Positions 49,201 to 59,822 of a stretch of 64,000 nucleotides of DNA are shown here, piece after piece. The number at the start of each line of letters is the position of its first letter. Position 1 is the first letter of the stretch. The stretch comes from Polytrichum commune (Eukaryota; Streptophyta; Polytrichopsida; Polytrichales; Polytrichaceae): assembly GCA_950295325.1 (NCBI GenBank), contig OX485807.1, forward strand, positions 34,936,440 to 35,000,439, read 5' to 3'. The position numbers and the translations under genes are program-made. Below the pieces are notes generated by a model. The model was not told the origin of the DNA and searched no databases. It saw only the letters and a program-made list of their open reading frames with translations.

Positions 49201-49659
49201 TCTCCAAACGAGCAACATCAACGCCGTTGATAGGACGAACAAGAGGAAGACAACGCAAGCGACACAATGGAATAGGGAAACGAGATTTCCCAAGAGGTTT
49301 GAATCGAACCCGCTGAATCACGGTGTTGGAATCTTGTTTCTGCGATTTCCGTACCAAAAGCTCTGTCTCATCCGGGTTCGACTCATCTAGAGGTTTTAGG
49401 CAGTCGGATACAACCGGAGCATCAATCTAAAAGGAAAGAGAAGCACAACATAAGAAGACAACACAAAAACCAAACATACAAGAAGCCGAATAAAACATTG
49501 ACACACAAAAGAAAACCTCCAAAAGTTCAACGAATCAAACACCTCTCCCTGTGAGACGTCATCAAGAGCCGCAACGAGAGCCTCAGGAGGCGAAAAATGA
49601 ACATTGACATCCTCCATTAAATGCACCCGTGATACAGTAAGAGCCAAAGCCTGCGATGC
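43270..49659 (-). CDS. ParB/sulfiredoxin-like plus methyltransferase-like protein, 11 exons, one internal TGA
   Basis: Minus-strand gene; exons 49543-49659, 48849-49426, 48578-48773, 48301-48498, 47981-48199, 45475-45716, 44710-45379, 44277-44621, 43926-44184, 43605-43806, 43270-43498. Every intron is GT-AG and the phases agree throughout (3255 nt). Exon 2 carries a ParB/Srx-like segment: PLCRLRCLPLVRPI, MYVSPYN, then FYVWEGNHRLTAWW, the G(N/H)HR box of that fold. Exons 3-6 are helical and aromatic-rich. Exon 7 has an acidic/proline and basic linker (KGKGKCKR). Exon 8 has DLLFADVPENL followed by LHDDGVLVFAHA, resembling motif IV and the next strand of a SAM methyltransferase, but the DPPY-type signature is altered. 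A TGA at 43939-43941 falls in frame in exon 9, so translation would stop about 145 codons early. The 5' end is uncertain; the first exon here may be internal. Function unknown; a mobile or domesticated origin is possible. Confidence 0.65.
45780..47880. repeat. Palindrome-bearing satellite inside an intron of the ParB-like gene
   Basis: This 2.26-kb intron (45717-47980) consists of diverged satellite units such as AAGCCCCTTGAGGTCCCTGA, TTTCCACATATTAGTTCTA and GCCAGAAACTTGACTCAAG. Palindromes of the form CACCCTCTCGG-AA-CCGAGAGGGTG lie near 46382, 46900, 47006, 47602, 47707 and 47813; several neighbours are 105-106 bp apart. No coding sequence. Confidence 0.85.
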
Positions 49660-49739
49660 CTGCATGCACAATATACATACCATGAAAATGTGACTAGATC
49701 CTAACCTGGAGTACATATATTAATCAACAGCCCATTGAA

Positions 49740-50790
49740 AGTTGTGATTATCCCACATTAACTCCAAAAACGAGAGGGTGCCAATGTCCCATGGAACTGA
49801 ATCTAGGACTAGTACTTGAAAGTCCACATTCTGTCACCCTCTCAGAACCGAGAGGGTGCCCAACTATGTATAAACCAGAATCCATATAATAGAACTCAAT
49901 CCAGAAATTCAAGACTAGTCCTCCATAGTGGGTGCCCAACTATGTATAAACCTGATACCAGATTATTAATGTCTTTCCAGAATTTCAAGACTAGTCCTTC
50001 AAAGTCCACATTAGCAAGCACATGGAGGTTCCTCATTTCCACATATTAGTTCTAATAGGCCAGAAACTTGACTCAAGGCTTGACTTCATAATCAAATATC
50101 ATGCCCCTTGAGGTCCCTGATTTCCACATATTACCTCTTATAGGCCAGAAACTTGACTCAAGGCTTGACTTCAAAACTCATAGACCAGCCCCTTGGGGTT
50201 CGTGATTTCCCCACCATATTCCTACATTGTGCCTAGACACTCCACTTTATGTCACCCTCTCGGAACCGAGAGGGTGGTGAACTATGTCTAAACCTGATAC
50301 CATATTCTAATTCTCATTCCAGAATTCTTATACTAGTCCTTCAAAGTCCACATTTTGACACCCTCTCGGAACCGAGAGGGTGCCAAACTATGTATAAACC
50401 AGAATCCATATTATAGAACTCAATCCAGAAATTCAAGACTAGTCCTCCATAGTCCACATTTTGACACCCTCTCGGAACCGAGAGGGTGCCCAACTATGTA
50501 TAACCCTGATACCATATTCTAAATTTCAATCCAGAAATTCAAGACTAGTCTTTCAAAGTCCACATTTGGACACCCTCTCGGATCCGAGAGGGTGCACAAC
50601 TATGTGTAAACCCGAAACCATATTCTAAAATTCAATCAAGAAATTCAAGACTAGTCCTCCAAAGTTCACATTTGGACACCCTCTCGGAACCGAGAGGGTG
50701 CCCAACTATGGATAATCATGATACCAGATTCTAAATGTCATTCCAGAAATTCAAGAGTAGTCCTTCAAAGTCCACATTAGCACGCACATG
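49740..50790. repeat. 106-bp satellite with one palindrome per unit
   Basis: Palindromes begin at 50253, 50359, 50465, 50571 and 50677, an exact 106-bp period; others lie near 49835 and, as a half, 49768. Each unit also has AAACTATG(T/G)(A/G)TAA, CATATTCTAAA, CCAGAAATTCAAGACTAGTC and CAAAGTCCACATT. Confidence 0.9.
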
Positions 50791-50799
50791 GAGGTTCCC

Positions 50800-51650
50800 A
50801 ATATGATGTGGGGATCCCACCCCTCCACCACCCTCTCGGATCCGAGAGGGTCCCTACCAAGAAGCCCCTAGAAACTTCACACCATCATAACTTTCTCATA
50901 CGTTCTCTGATTTTGACAAGTGACCCCTTCATCTTCATCTACGTTTCTTGTACATGCCAATGGACTACTCATTTGCCACATTCAGGCAAGTATTGAGGAA
51001 GTTATGCCTATTGAAAGCTAGGTCCAAAGCAAAATCTGATGTGGGGATCCTACACCTCCACCACCCTCTCGGATCCGAGAGGGTGTCGATGTGACATATC
51101 ATGTACACAAACACATACTCTCACATATCATATACCCAAAGAAATACCTCACACCTCCTTCAAAGCTAGGTCCCAAAGCAAAACATGACGTGGGGATCCT
51201 ACACCTCCACCACCCTCTCGGATCCGAGAGGGTGTCTATGTGACATATCATGTACACAAACACGTTCTCTCACATATCATATATCCAAAGAAATACCTCA
51301 CACCTCCTTCAAAGCTAGATCCCAAAGCAAAATATGATGTGGGGATCCCACCCCTCCACCACCCTCTCGGATCCGAGAGGGTTTCTATGGGACATATCAT
51401 GTACACAAACATATACTCTTACATATCATATACCCAAAGAAATACCTCACACATCCTTCAAACCTAGATCCCAAAGCAAAATATGATGTGGAGATCCCAC
51501 TCCTCCACCACCCTCTCGGATCCGAGAGGGTCCCTACCAAGAAGCCCCTAGAAACTTCAGACCATCATAACTTTCTCATACATTCTCCGATTTTGACAAA
51601 TGACCCCTCCATCTTCATCTACATAACCAACACTTGCAAGATTGACCTTA
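50800..51650. repeat. ~149-bp tandem repeat with BamHI-centred palindromes, LTR-related flanks
   Basis: Units GATGTGGGGATCC..CCTCCACC then CACCCTCTCGGATCCGAGAGGG occur near 50829, 51062, 51212, 51360 and 51509, the last four about 149 bp apart. Between them runs CATATCATGTACACAAACA..AAAGAAATACCTCACAC. Flanking CCATCATAACTTTCTCATAC and ATTCAGGCAAGTATTGAGGA match the gypsy LTR interior near 57590-57710, so the array probably derives from a related LTR. Confidence 0.75.
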
Positions 51651-51928
51651 GAATCTAGTCCACATGGGCCTTCCCCATGACCCTCGCGGATCCGAGAGGG
51701 TCCTTTCTTTGCGTTGGACGCATGCACCTCAAGCTTGCCAAACATGGAAGGTTTTGTAATAAACTCCCTACCAAACTCATTTGAATTAAAGGATAACTCT
51801 ATTACCCTAGTAAAAATTTCCGCCCTATCCCTAATCCCTTCGGCTACTTGCCTAAAATTTAAAAATTGGCTCGGTAAATATCCTAAAATATGAGGCCTCA
51901 ACCGGCTATATTGCCGATATTTTCTCAT
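51557..51928 (-). pseudogene. Unidentified ORF fragment interrupted by the palindrome
   Basis: A minus-strand frame (LPSQFLNFRQVAEGIRDRAE, REFITKPSMFGKLEVHA) has protein-like composition and may be retroelement gag-like, but I cannot confirm that. The palindrome GACCCTCGCGGATCCGAGAGGGTC lies inside it near 51676. Confidence 0.3.
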
Positions 51929-51949
51929 TTCAACCAGTCAATTAGTTGT

Positions 51950-54050
51950 AATTGGCCAGAAACTTGACTCAATGCTTGACTTCATAATCAAATATCAAGC
52001 CCCTTAAGGTCCCTCATTTCCATATATTAGCTCTTATAGGCCATAAACTTTACTCAAGGCTTGAATTCAAAACTCCTAGACCAGCTCCTTTGGTTCCTGA
52101 TATCCCCACCATTTTCCTATATTGGGCCTAGGCACTCCACTTTCTATCACCCTCTCGGAACCGAGAGGGTGCAGAGCTATGTCTAAACCTGATACCATTT
52201 CCTAAATCTCATTCCAGCATTCTTATACTAGTTCTACAAAGTCCACATTTTGACACCCTCTCGGAACCGAGAGGGTGCCCAATTATGGAAAATCCTTATA
52301 CCATATTCTAAATGTCATTCGAGGAATTCAAGACTAGTCCTTCAAAGTCCACATTTTCAATCACATGGAGGTCCCCGATTTCCACATATTAGTTCTAGTA
52401 AGCATGAAACTAGACTCTAGGAGTGACTTTATAATCAAATATCAAGCCCCCTGAGGTCCCTGATTTCCACATTATTAGCTCTTATAGGCCAGAAATTTTA
52501 CTCAAGGCTTGACTTCAAAACTCCTAGACCAGCCCCTTGGGGTTCCTCATTTCCACATATTAGTTCTAATTGGCCAGAAACTTGACTCAAGACTTGACTT
52601 CATAATCAAGTATCAAGCCCCTTGAGGTCCCTAATTGCCACATATTAGTTCTAATAGGCCAGAAGCTTGACTCAAGGCTTGACTTCAAAACTCCCAGACC
52701 AGCCCCTTGGGGTTCCTCATTTCCACATATTAGTTCTAATTGGCCAGAAACTTGACTCAAGACTTGACTTCATAATCAAGTATCAAGCCCCTTGAGGTCC
52801 CTAATTGCCACATATTAGTTCTAATAGGCCAGAAGCTTGACTCAAGGCTTGACTTCAAAACTCCCAGACCAGCCCCTTGGGGTTCCTCATTTCCACATAT
52901 TAGTTCTAATTGGCCAGAAACTTGACTCAAGACTTGACTTCATAATCAAGTATCAAGCCCCTTGAGGTCCCTGATTGCCACATATTAGTTCTAATAGGCC
53001 ATAAACTTGACTGAAGGCTTTACTTAAAAACTCATAGACCAACCCCTCTGGGTTCCTGATTTCCCCACTATTTTCCTATATTGGGCCTAGGCACTCCACT
53101 TTCTGTCACCCTCTCGGAACCAAGAGGGTGCAGAGCTATGTCTAAACCTGATACCATTTCCTAAATCTCATTCCAACATTCTTATACTAGTCCTACAAAG
53201 TCCACATTTTGACACCCTCTCGGAACCGAGAGGGTGCCCAACTATGGATAATCCTTATACCATATTCTAAACTTCAATCCACAAATTCTATACTAGTCTT
53301 TCAAAGTCCACATTAGCAAGCACATGTAGGTTCTTGATTTCCACATATTAGCCTTAGTAAGCCTCTTACTAGACTATAGAATTTACTTAATAATCAAATA
53401 TGAAGCCCCTTGAAAACCATATTTTCCACATATTATGTCTAGTAAGCATTAAACTAGACTCTAGGAGTGACTTCATAATCAAAAGTCAAGCCCCTTAAGG
53501 TCCCTGATTTCCCCATATTAGCTCTTATAGGCCAGAAATTTTACTCAAGGCTTGACTTCAAAACTCCTAGACCAGCCCCTTGGGGTTCCTCATTTCCACA
53601 TATTAGTTCTAATTGGCCAGAAACTTGACTCAAGACTTGACTTCATAATCAAGTATCAAGCCCCTTGAGGTCCCTAATTGCCACATATTAGTTCTAATAG
53701 GCCAGAAGCTTGACTCAAGGCTTGACTTCAAAACTCCTAGACCAGCCCCTTGGGGTTCCTCATTTCCACATATTAGTTCTAATTGGCCAGAGACTTGACT
53801 CAAGACTTGACTTCATAATCAAGTATCAAGCCCCTTGAGGTCCCTGATTGCCACATATTAGTTCTAATAGGCCAGAAACGTGACTCAAGCCTTGACTTCA
53901 AAACTCCTAGACCAGCCCCTTGTGGTTCTTGATTTCCCCACCATATTCCTAAATTGTTCCTAGACACTCCACTTTCTGTCACCCTCTCGGGTGCCGAACT
54001 ATGTCTACACCTGATACCATCTTCTAAATCTCATTCCAGAAATCTCAAAC
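51950..54050. repeat. Satellite with 170-bp higher-order units and palindromes
   Basis: TATCAAGCCCCTTGAGGTCC recurs at 170-bp offsets (near 52611, 52781 and 52951, and again near 53651 and 53821). Each unit is a dimer of two ~85-bp forms (CAAGACTTGACTTCATAATC and CAAGGCTTGACTTCAAAACT). Palindromes lie near 52148, 52254, 53107 and 53213, in 106-bp pairs, and a half-site at 53981. It is the same satellite as 45780-47880. Confidence 0.88.
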
Positions 54051-54054
54051 TCAC

Positions 54055-55004
54055 TTGTTCTTGAGAAGCCTTGGCCTTCGCCTTGGCCTTCGAACATGGG
54101 GATGCCTTCCTCCTTGCCTCAGCTGACCCTTCCTCCGAACTGCCGAACTCTCTCCTCCCTCCGACCTACCCTAACTCCGAACTGCCAAACTCTCTCCTCC
54201 CTCCGACCTACCCTAACTCCGAACTGCCAAACTCTCTCCTCCCTCCGACCTACCCTAACTCCCTCCGAACTATCTCCTCCCTCCTACCCTAACTCCCTCC
54301 AAACTCTACTAGGTTTGCGGCTAGGGTTTCCTCTCCCACTTGGTCCCTGCCTAGTCGAATGCCGAGAGCCTACTTGCGGAGGACACTATGACATTAACCT
54401 ACATTTTCTTTGACCCTCTCGGTTCCGAGAGGGTCCGTTCCTATACTACCCTCTTTCATGATGAACTCATTTAAACAAAATGAGAACTTCCTACAACTAC
54501 CTGTCTGGTTAACATTCATATTATGGGTCATTTTCCACATCCAGTCAACATGCACTTTATGAAGATTCACATTACATACCTCAATTTCAACATGTCATTT
54601 TCCATATAACCAAAATGTATATCTGACCCTCGTGCATCAAACCCTAAACCCATACTTACATTGCTTATTGTGTCTTCTTTTGTCTCCTCCTCCGATCCGC
54701 TCGTGTCGGAATTGCTTCGTTGCTCGCTCTCTCCCATCGATGGTTCGCGTGATTCACTATGCTCCCGTTCTTCCTCTATCCGTTCCAGCTCCTCGTTCCT
54801 ACTATATGTCCCTATCTCGTCCTCTCCGCCCGTCTTGCTCAAATCTGTTGGTGGCTCACTTCCCTGAGTACAAGTTTGCTCCTTCTTCCTAAGTTCTCTC
54901 CGTCGCCTCTGTTTAGAATTGCTAAAACTCGTGCCTCCCTTTCTTTTCTTCCTCTTTCTTCCAGGATCGGCAGTGGAGACTTGACTATTTCTTGGTTCCT
55001 TCAT
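54055..55004 (-). CDS. Candidate 5' exons of the ParB-like gene (tentative)
   Basis: A minus-strand segment ending at 54055 (RRKASPCSKAKAKAKASQEQ) closes on a strong donor, CAA|GTGAGT, in phase 0, the phase required by the acceptor at 49659. Farther 5', an open frame from ATG 55004 to a strong donor AAT|GTAAGT at 54660 is rich in basic clusters (GRKRKKRKGG) and acidic-serine runs, as in nuclear protein N-termini. I could not find one acceptor linking these two pieces in phase, so the model is incomplete. If right, the first intron is about 4.4 kb of satellite. Confidence 0.28.
54130..54320 (+). repeat. 42-bp tandem repeat, about 3.5 units
   Basis: CCGAACTGCC(G/A)AACTCTC begins each unit (54135, 54177, 54219), followed by TCCTCCCTCCGACCTACCCT. 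It is GC-rich against an AT-rich satellite background. The last palindrome of the region, GACCCTCTCGG-TT-CCGAGAGGGTC, follows at about 54411. Confidence 0.85.
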
Positions 55005-55328
55005 GTGTGCGTCCCGGTTTGCCAATACTCGTCTCTCTCCTATCCTCTTCTATTAGGGCATCGCACTCACATAATAACTCGTTCCTTTGCTTGTATTGTT
55101 CTTTATATTGCCAGTGCTTGAGGGTTAGGGTTTCCCTATTTCAGGCAGCCGTCCCATTTTTTCCCTTTTTGGCATCCTTTCCCTATTCTTTTTATATAAA
55201 CATTACTTCTACGTCTTCTGTTCCTTCGGTGATGGACATGGTGTCATCACAACGTTTGTCTTCACCATTCTTCTCCTATATAAATCTTTGCATCTTTGTT
55301 CATTTACGTTTGTATTTTCTCTGCCTTC

Positions 55329-57085
55329 ATGTCTTCTACCTCAATGGCCGAAATTCGTTCTCATGGCATCGGCGTCCCTATTCTCTTCCCCATTGATGCA
55401 CATGGTATTGTTGTTGTCTCGGAGCGTCATCTTTGCATTAGGTTCTCTCTTCAAGCTGATACAGTATGGGTAGAGCGTGAGATCTTCGATCCTGATACTG
55501 GATTGCTCGTTCATACCTTCCATGAGTCCTCCAAGCTAACTGACAATGGCAATGTGTGGGAGCTTGGCGCTGGACAGTATAGGGTTGTTGGCTGGCCAGA
55601 TTCTGAGATGAGAGTGTCAACAAAACTCCTTGCTCCTCTTCGATCTTCCACTGCTGACTTTAGCACACCTCCGGTAATAAGTGTCAAGACCGAGCCTGAC
55701 ATAGAGAATGTTGTAGACTTGTCTGATTCTTCGACTGAAGATGTATCTGTGAAGAAGGCTGCTGTTCATGATTCCCCTTCTTTGTTTCCCTCTGATTCCT
55801 TTGTAACGCCTTCTCCTTCTTGCTCTGTGCCTTTATCTCCTTCGGTCCCGTCTACGTCTAAACCTCCACTAGTGCATAAGGCTGCTGTTCATGATTCCCC
55901 TTCTTTGTTTCCCTCTTATTCCTTTGTAACGCCTTCTCCTTCTCGCTATGCGCCTTTATCTCCTTCGGTACCGTCTACGTCCAAACCTCCACCACCTATT
56001 GTTCAATGTCTTCGTCGTCTTGGTTCTATACCCGGTAGTAAAAGTGTCCTCCAGAAAATAGATTACGATAAAATCAAAATCCAAGAGGTTAATCACCTTC
56101 CCCCTCGTTTCGATGGTACCCAGTTATTTGTCCTCCCTGCACCAGAAGTCTCTTCATCTCAATCCAGGGCCAAGTCCATGGACGGCATGGACAAGCAATA
56201 TGATGGCCATGTTTGGACGAGAACGCAAACCACCAACATCACAAACGACGTTGGCCTTGTATTTCGTTCCTCTACCTGTGTTTGGCCATCTCCAATGCCA
56301 AAACCCTACTTGTGATTACCTTCAACGTGCCCATCGTATCTCTCAGGTCAACGACACGGAATTTGATGGTTTCACTACTCAGCCTTTCCCTCTCTCTGGC
56401 ATTGTGCCATCCGGATCTACTCTTGTGTGCAGGATCTGCAAACAACCTCCCAAATGCATTGCACTCTGCGAGGCGAAAATTTTCTACGTCCATGGGAAGA
56501 ATTTCTCCCAAAGAGCCTGCATTCATATCGGAACTCATCAACATCCCGTGAAGGTTGGAGAGTGCAGACACAGTCGGAAGCGCATCAATGCTCTTCTCGA
56601 GGAGCACGTTGAGCGTACGCCTCAAGCCACGCACAGCAAGATCGTCCTTGAAGCCAGCAAGGACATTGTTGGTGAGTTCCTCCTTTCCGAGGATAGTGAC
56701 AAACATCGTCTCCTCTCCCTAAAGGAGCTCGAACCTGTGTTTGAGAGCTGTAGAGAGTTGAATTCCCCAAACCTTTGTTCTAAGGTTACCTCTTTCAAAT
56801 TTTTGCGGAGGTTCGGTGTTATGGATGGCATCTCTAAGCTCCGAGGCGTTAGCAATTGGGCCTACGTCCAACGGAACCAATTCCCAAGACAAGGTGACGA
56901 TGCCGACAAAGTGTTCGTCTTCAAGATGTCGGAGGTTGGTCCTGGAAGCGGTGTGGATTTGGTTCGTCGGATGCAACCGGGTGGGGACCTTGAGAACGCC
57001 TGGATTATATCCGATCACGTCAAGCGGGTCAAAGGGTGGACCACCATGGCCGCTCATGTGTATGATGGGACTTATCAACGGGTCA
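55329..57085 (+). pseudogene. Zinc-finger/DDE transposase-like gene, frameshifted and truncated by an LTR
   Basis: The first ATG of the long frame is 55329 (MSSTSMAEIRSHG); a second is 55344. The N-terminal part has EREIFDPDTGLLVHTFHESS, then a Ser/Pro-rich linker with an internal duplication (KAAVHDSPSLFPS twice). The frame breaks near 56280, where one extra T in TGTGTTTGGCC moves GHLQCQNPTCDYLQRAH into the next frame. From there a Cys/His-rich segment (CRICKQPPKC, CIHIGTHQHPVKVGEC) suggests a GCM/WRKY-type zinc finger. A region with DLVRRMQPGGDLENAW and AAHVYDGTYQRVMS looks like the start of an RNase H-like core, the D of YDGTY being a probable first catalytic residue. At 57086 the LTR replaces the rest. 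Mutator-like is the best guess at superfamily. Confidence 0.65.
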
Positions 57086-58848
57086 TGTCGCAACCCTTGC
57101 TAGGTCCCTTAATAATCTTGCCAATTTTCAATTCTAGCAAAGGTTACGAGTCGCTAACCCTTCGCATTCCGCCATGCTAATGGTTAGCTCCTCTTACCCC
57201 GGACCAATAGTTCATAGGAGGGAACCAACCCTCCTACTTTGCTTTCGGGACTCACCCCTTAATCGGTAACCCATTTCCCCAATGTGGACTTCCATCCATG
57301 GAAGTCCAATCCTATGTTGATCATCGCGTTGCCGGAGCAACACTACAACAACCCGAAGCATACTAGGCAACTATGGCCTCACAATGGGCCAATGCCCATG
57401 GAGGCCGTGCCGTTCGGCCTCGGGTGGGTGAGGCCACACCACCTCACCCATATAAGCCTCTAGGACTCTACACGGAGCCCCTACCCCACCGCCAACCAAC
57501 CTCTTGTCTCTCTACCAAGAGTTGGGGCCAAGTGGACATTTTCCCTTAGCTGCTGGGCCTAGAACCCCCCCAGCAGCTTCAGACCATCATAACTTCCTTG
57601 TATGATGTCTGATCATAACAACCAACCACTCCATCCTCATCTACGCTTCACGTAGATGCCTATGGACTCCTCACTTGCCCCATTCAGGCAAGTCTTGAGG
57701 AAGTTATGCCTGTTTGAACCTTGGCAGTCCCGGGAATCACTCCCAGGCACTGCTGTACCAGGGCGCTGTCCCGGGACAGCACCCCACTCAAATGGCCATA
57801 ACTCCTAGCTCACACCTCCGATTGAGGTGATCTTGAGCATTCTAGAATCACCACGCCATGAGCTACGCATAGCTCATGGCCTCACCCTCATGCCTCCTAG
57901 TCTTTGTGGGTGGGAGGCGTTCCCAACGCCCGGGGCCCTCACCCACACTAGGATCACTTGGGCCCTCTCACCAACGGCGCCACAAGTCCCGGGTGTCACT
58001 CCGGGGTCCCCCTTGTGCCCATGGTGTTTCGGCCACTCCTCATGGAGAGGTGCGCGACACTCACCCCCACCAAACGGAGTCGATGCCCTCATCGACTATA
58101 CTCGTAGTCGGTACACCAATTCTCAAGTTGCCATCCTCTATGGTGCCGCATTGTGTTTACCTTAGGACGCGACCCCCACAATGCATCTTCAAATTTGGCA
58201 TGGTCCCAAAGGTGTCGTTCCTAGGTGGTCCGTTAGCGACCTTGGATCTCTCATCCAAGGACCTAACCTATACTAGACCCACCTACTTTGGGACTCACTT
58301 GGGTTGCCCCTCCTTTGGGGCCTCCCCCGTTAGGCTCCACTAGCCTTACGTGACACATCTGGGCGAGACCTCAACGCTTCCACTAAGTTGTCTCGGTTGC
58401 AACTCCGAGATGGCTTTCCATTGTTAAGCCACGCCTCGATCGCACGGGGGTGATGCCAAGTCCCGCCCGACTCGGTTCCCACTTTGCTCTTTTGAGACAT
58501 GGGTTCATGACTCCCATGCGCCAACTCTCGTTAGCTCGCGGGTAGCACTTTTATGAGCACGCGCCATCACCTTGTCCCCGCCCGGACAAGCCCACAACTA
58601 AGAAGTTTCTTGGTTTTATCCAAGGCCCCTCCAAGCCATGGCCCCCAATTACTCGGCTTACCCAACCTAGTTTGGCATATCTATTCCCCCTCTTCCATTA
58701 ACCAAGCACAAGTACAAGACTAGGACCTCATCTCATACTTTTCTCTTTGCACCACTAAAGTTTGGACTTTATTCCCTCAAGCCAAAGAACAAGTTCATGT
58801 TGTGGAGCAATTAGCCTCGAAGCTAAGTGTGCTACTAGCGTCTCTCCC
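57086..58848 (-). mobile_element. Ty3/gypsy LTR A (1763 bp, full)
   Basis: Bounded by TGTCGCAACCCTTGCTAG on the left and AGCGTCTCTCCC on the right; the same boundaries recur at 61620-63379. The element reads on the minus strand, so the left edge is the LTR 3' end (...TTGCGACA). It contains the palindrome GGCGCTGTCCCGGGACAGC and the inverted pair GCTGCTGGG / CCCAGCAGC. Frames inside it recur identically between LTR copies but resemble no protein. It interrupts the transposase-like gene; the matching flank lies beyond this structure. Confidence 0.8.
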
Positions 58849-59822
58849 TGTCGCAACCCTTGCTAGCCCCCTTAGCAATCTTGCCAATTTTCTTTTCTAG
58901 CAAAGGTTACGAGCGCTAACCCTTCGCATACCGCCATGCTAATGGTTAGCTCCTCTTACCCCGGACCATTAATTCAAAGGAGGGGAACCAACCCTCCTAC
59001 TTTGCTTTCGGGACTCACCCCTTAATCGGTAACCCATTTCTTCGATGTGGACTTCCATCCATGGAAGTCCAATCCTATGTTCATCATCGCGTTGCCGGAG
59101 CAACACTACAACAACCCGAACCATACTAGGCAACTATGGCCTCACAATGGGCCAATGCCCATGAAGGCCGTGCCGTTCGGCCTCGGGTGGGTGAGGCCAC
59201 ACCACCTCACCCATATAAGCCTCTAGGACTCTACACGGAGCCCCTACCCCACCGCCAACCAACCTCTTGTCTCTCTACCAAGAGTTGGGGCCAAGTGGAC
59301 ATTTTCCCTTAGCTGCTGGGCCTAGAACCCCCCCAGCAGCTTCAGACCATCATAACTTCCTTGTATGATGTCTGATCATAACAACCAACCACTCCATCCT
59401 CATCTACGCTTCACGTAGATGCCGATGGACTCCTCGCTTGCCCCATTCGGGCAAGTCATGAGGAAGTTATGCCTGTTTGAACCTTGGCAGTCCCGGGAAT
59501 CACTCCCAGGCACTGCTGTACCAGGGCGCTGTCCCGGGACAGCACCCCACTCAAATGGCCATAACTCCTAGCTCACACCTCCGATTGAGGTGATCTTGAG
59601 CATTCTAGAATCACCACGCCATGAGCTACGCATAGCTCATGGCCTCACCCTCATGCCTCCTAGTCTTTGTGGGTGGGAGGCGTTCCCAACGCCCGGGGCC
59701 CTCACCCACACTAGGATCACTTGGGCCCTCTCACCAACGGCGCCACAAGTCCCGGGTGTCACTCCGGGGTCCCCCTTGTGCCCATGGTGTTTCGGGCACT
59801 CCTCATGGAGAGGTGCGCGACA
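58849..59822 (-). mobile_element. Ty3/gypsy LTR B (right ~790 bp deleted)
   Basis: Starts TGTCGCAACCC directly against LTR A. It follows LTR A up to GTGCGCGACACT, then jumps to CCCCCACTAAAGGAGATTGA, the sequence normally just outside the LTR. The join carries CTCCCCCAC-like microhomology, consistent with an internal deletion. Confidence 0.8.

Noticed and set aside
46380..54440. CRISPR-like regular spacing of palindromes
   Set aside because: The DNA is eukaryotic, the 'spacers' are themselves copies of a satellite unit, and no cas genes occur; it is satellite DNA.
54632..55121. Plus-strand Ser/Leu-rich frames of 68-120 codons
   Set aside because: They oppose a minus-strand frame with better coding composition and lie in a pyrimidine-rich stretch.
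57827..58343. Frames of 112 and 155 codons repeated at 59590 and 62361
   Set aside because: They are inside gypsy LTRs and repeat only because the LTR repeats; no protein similarity.
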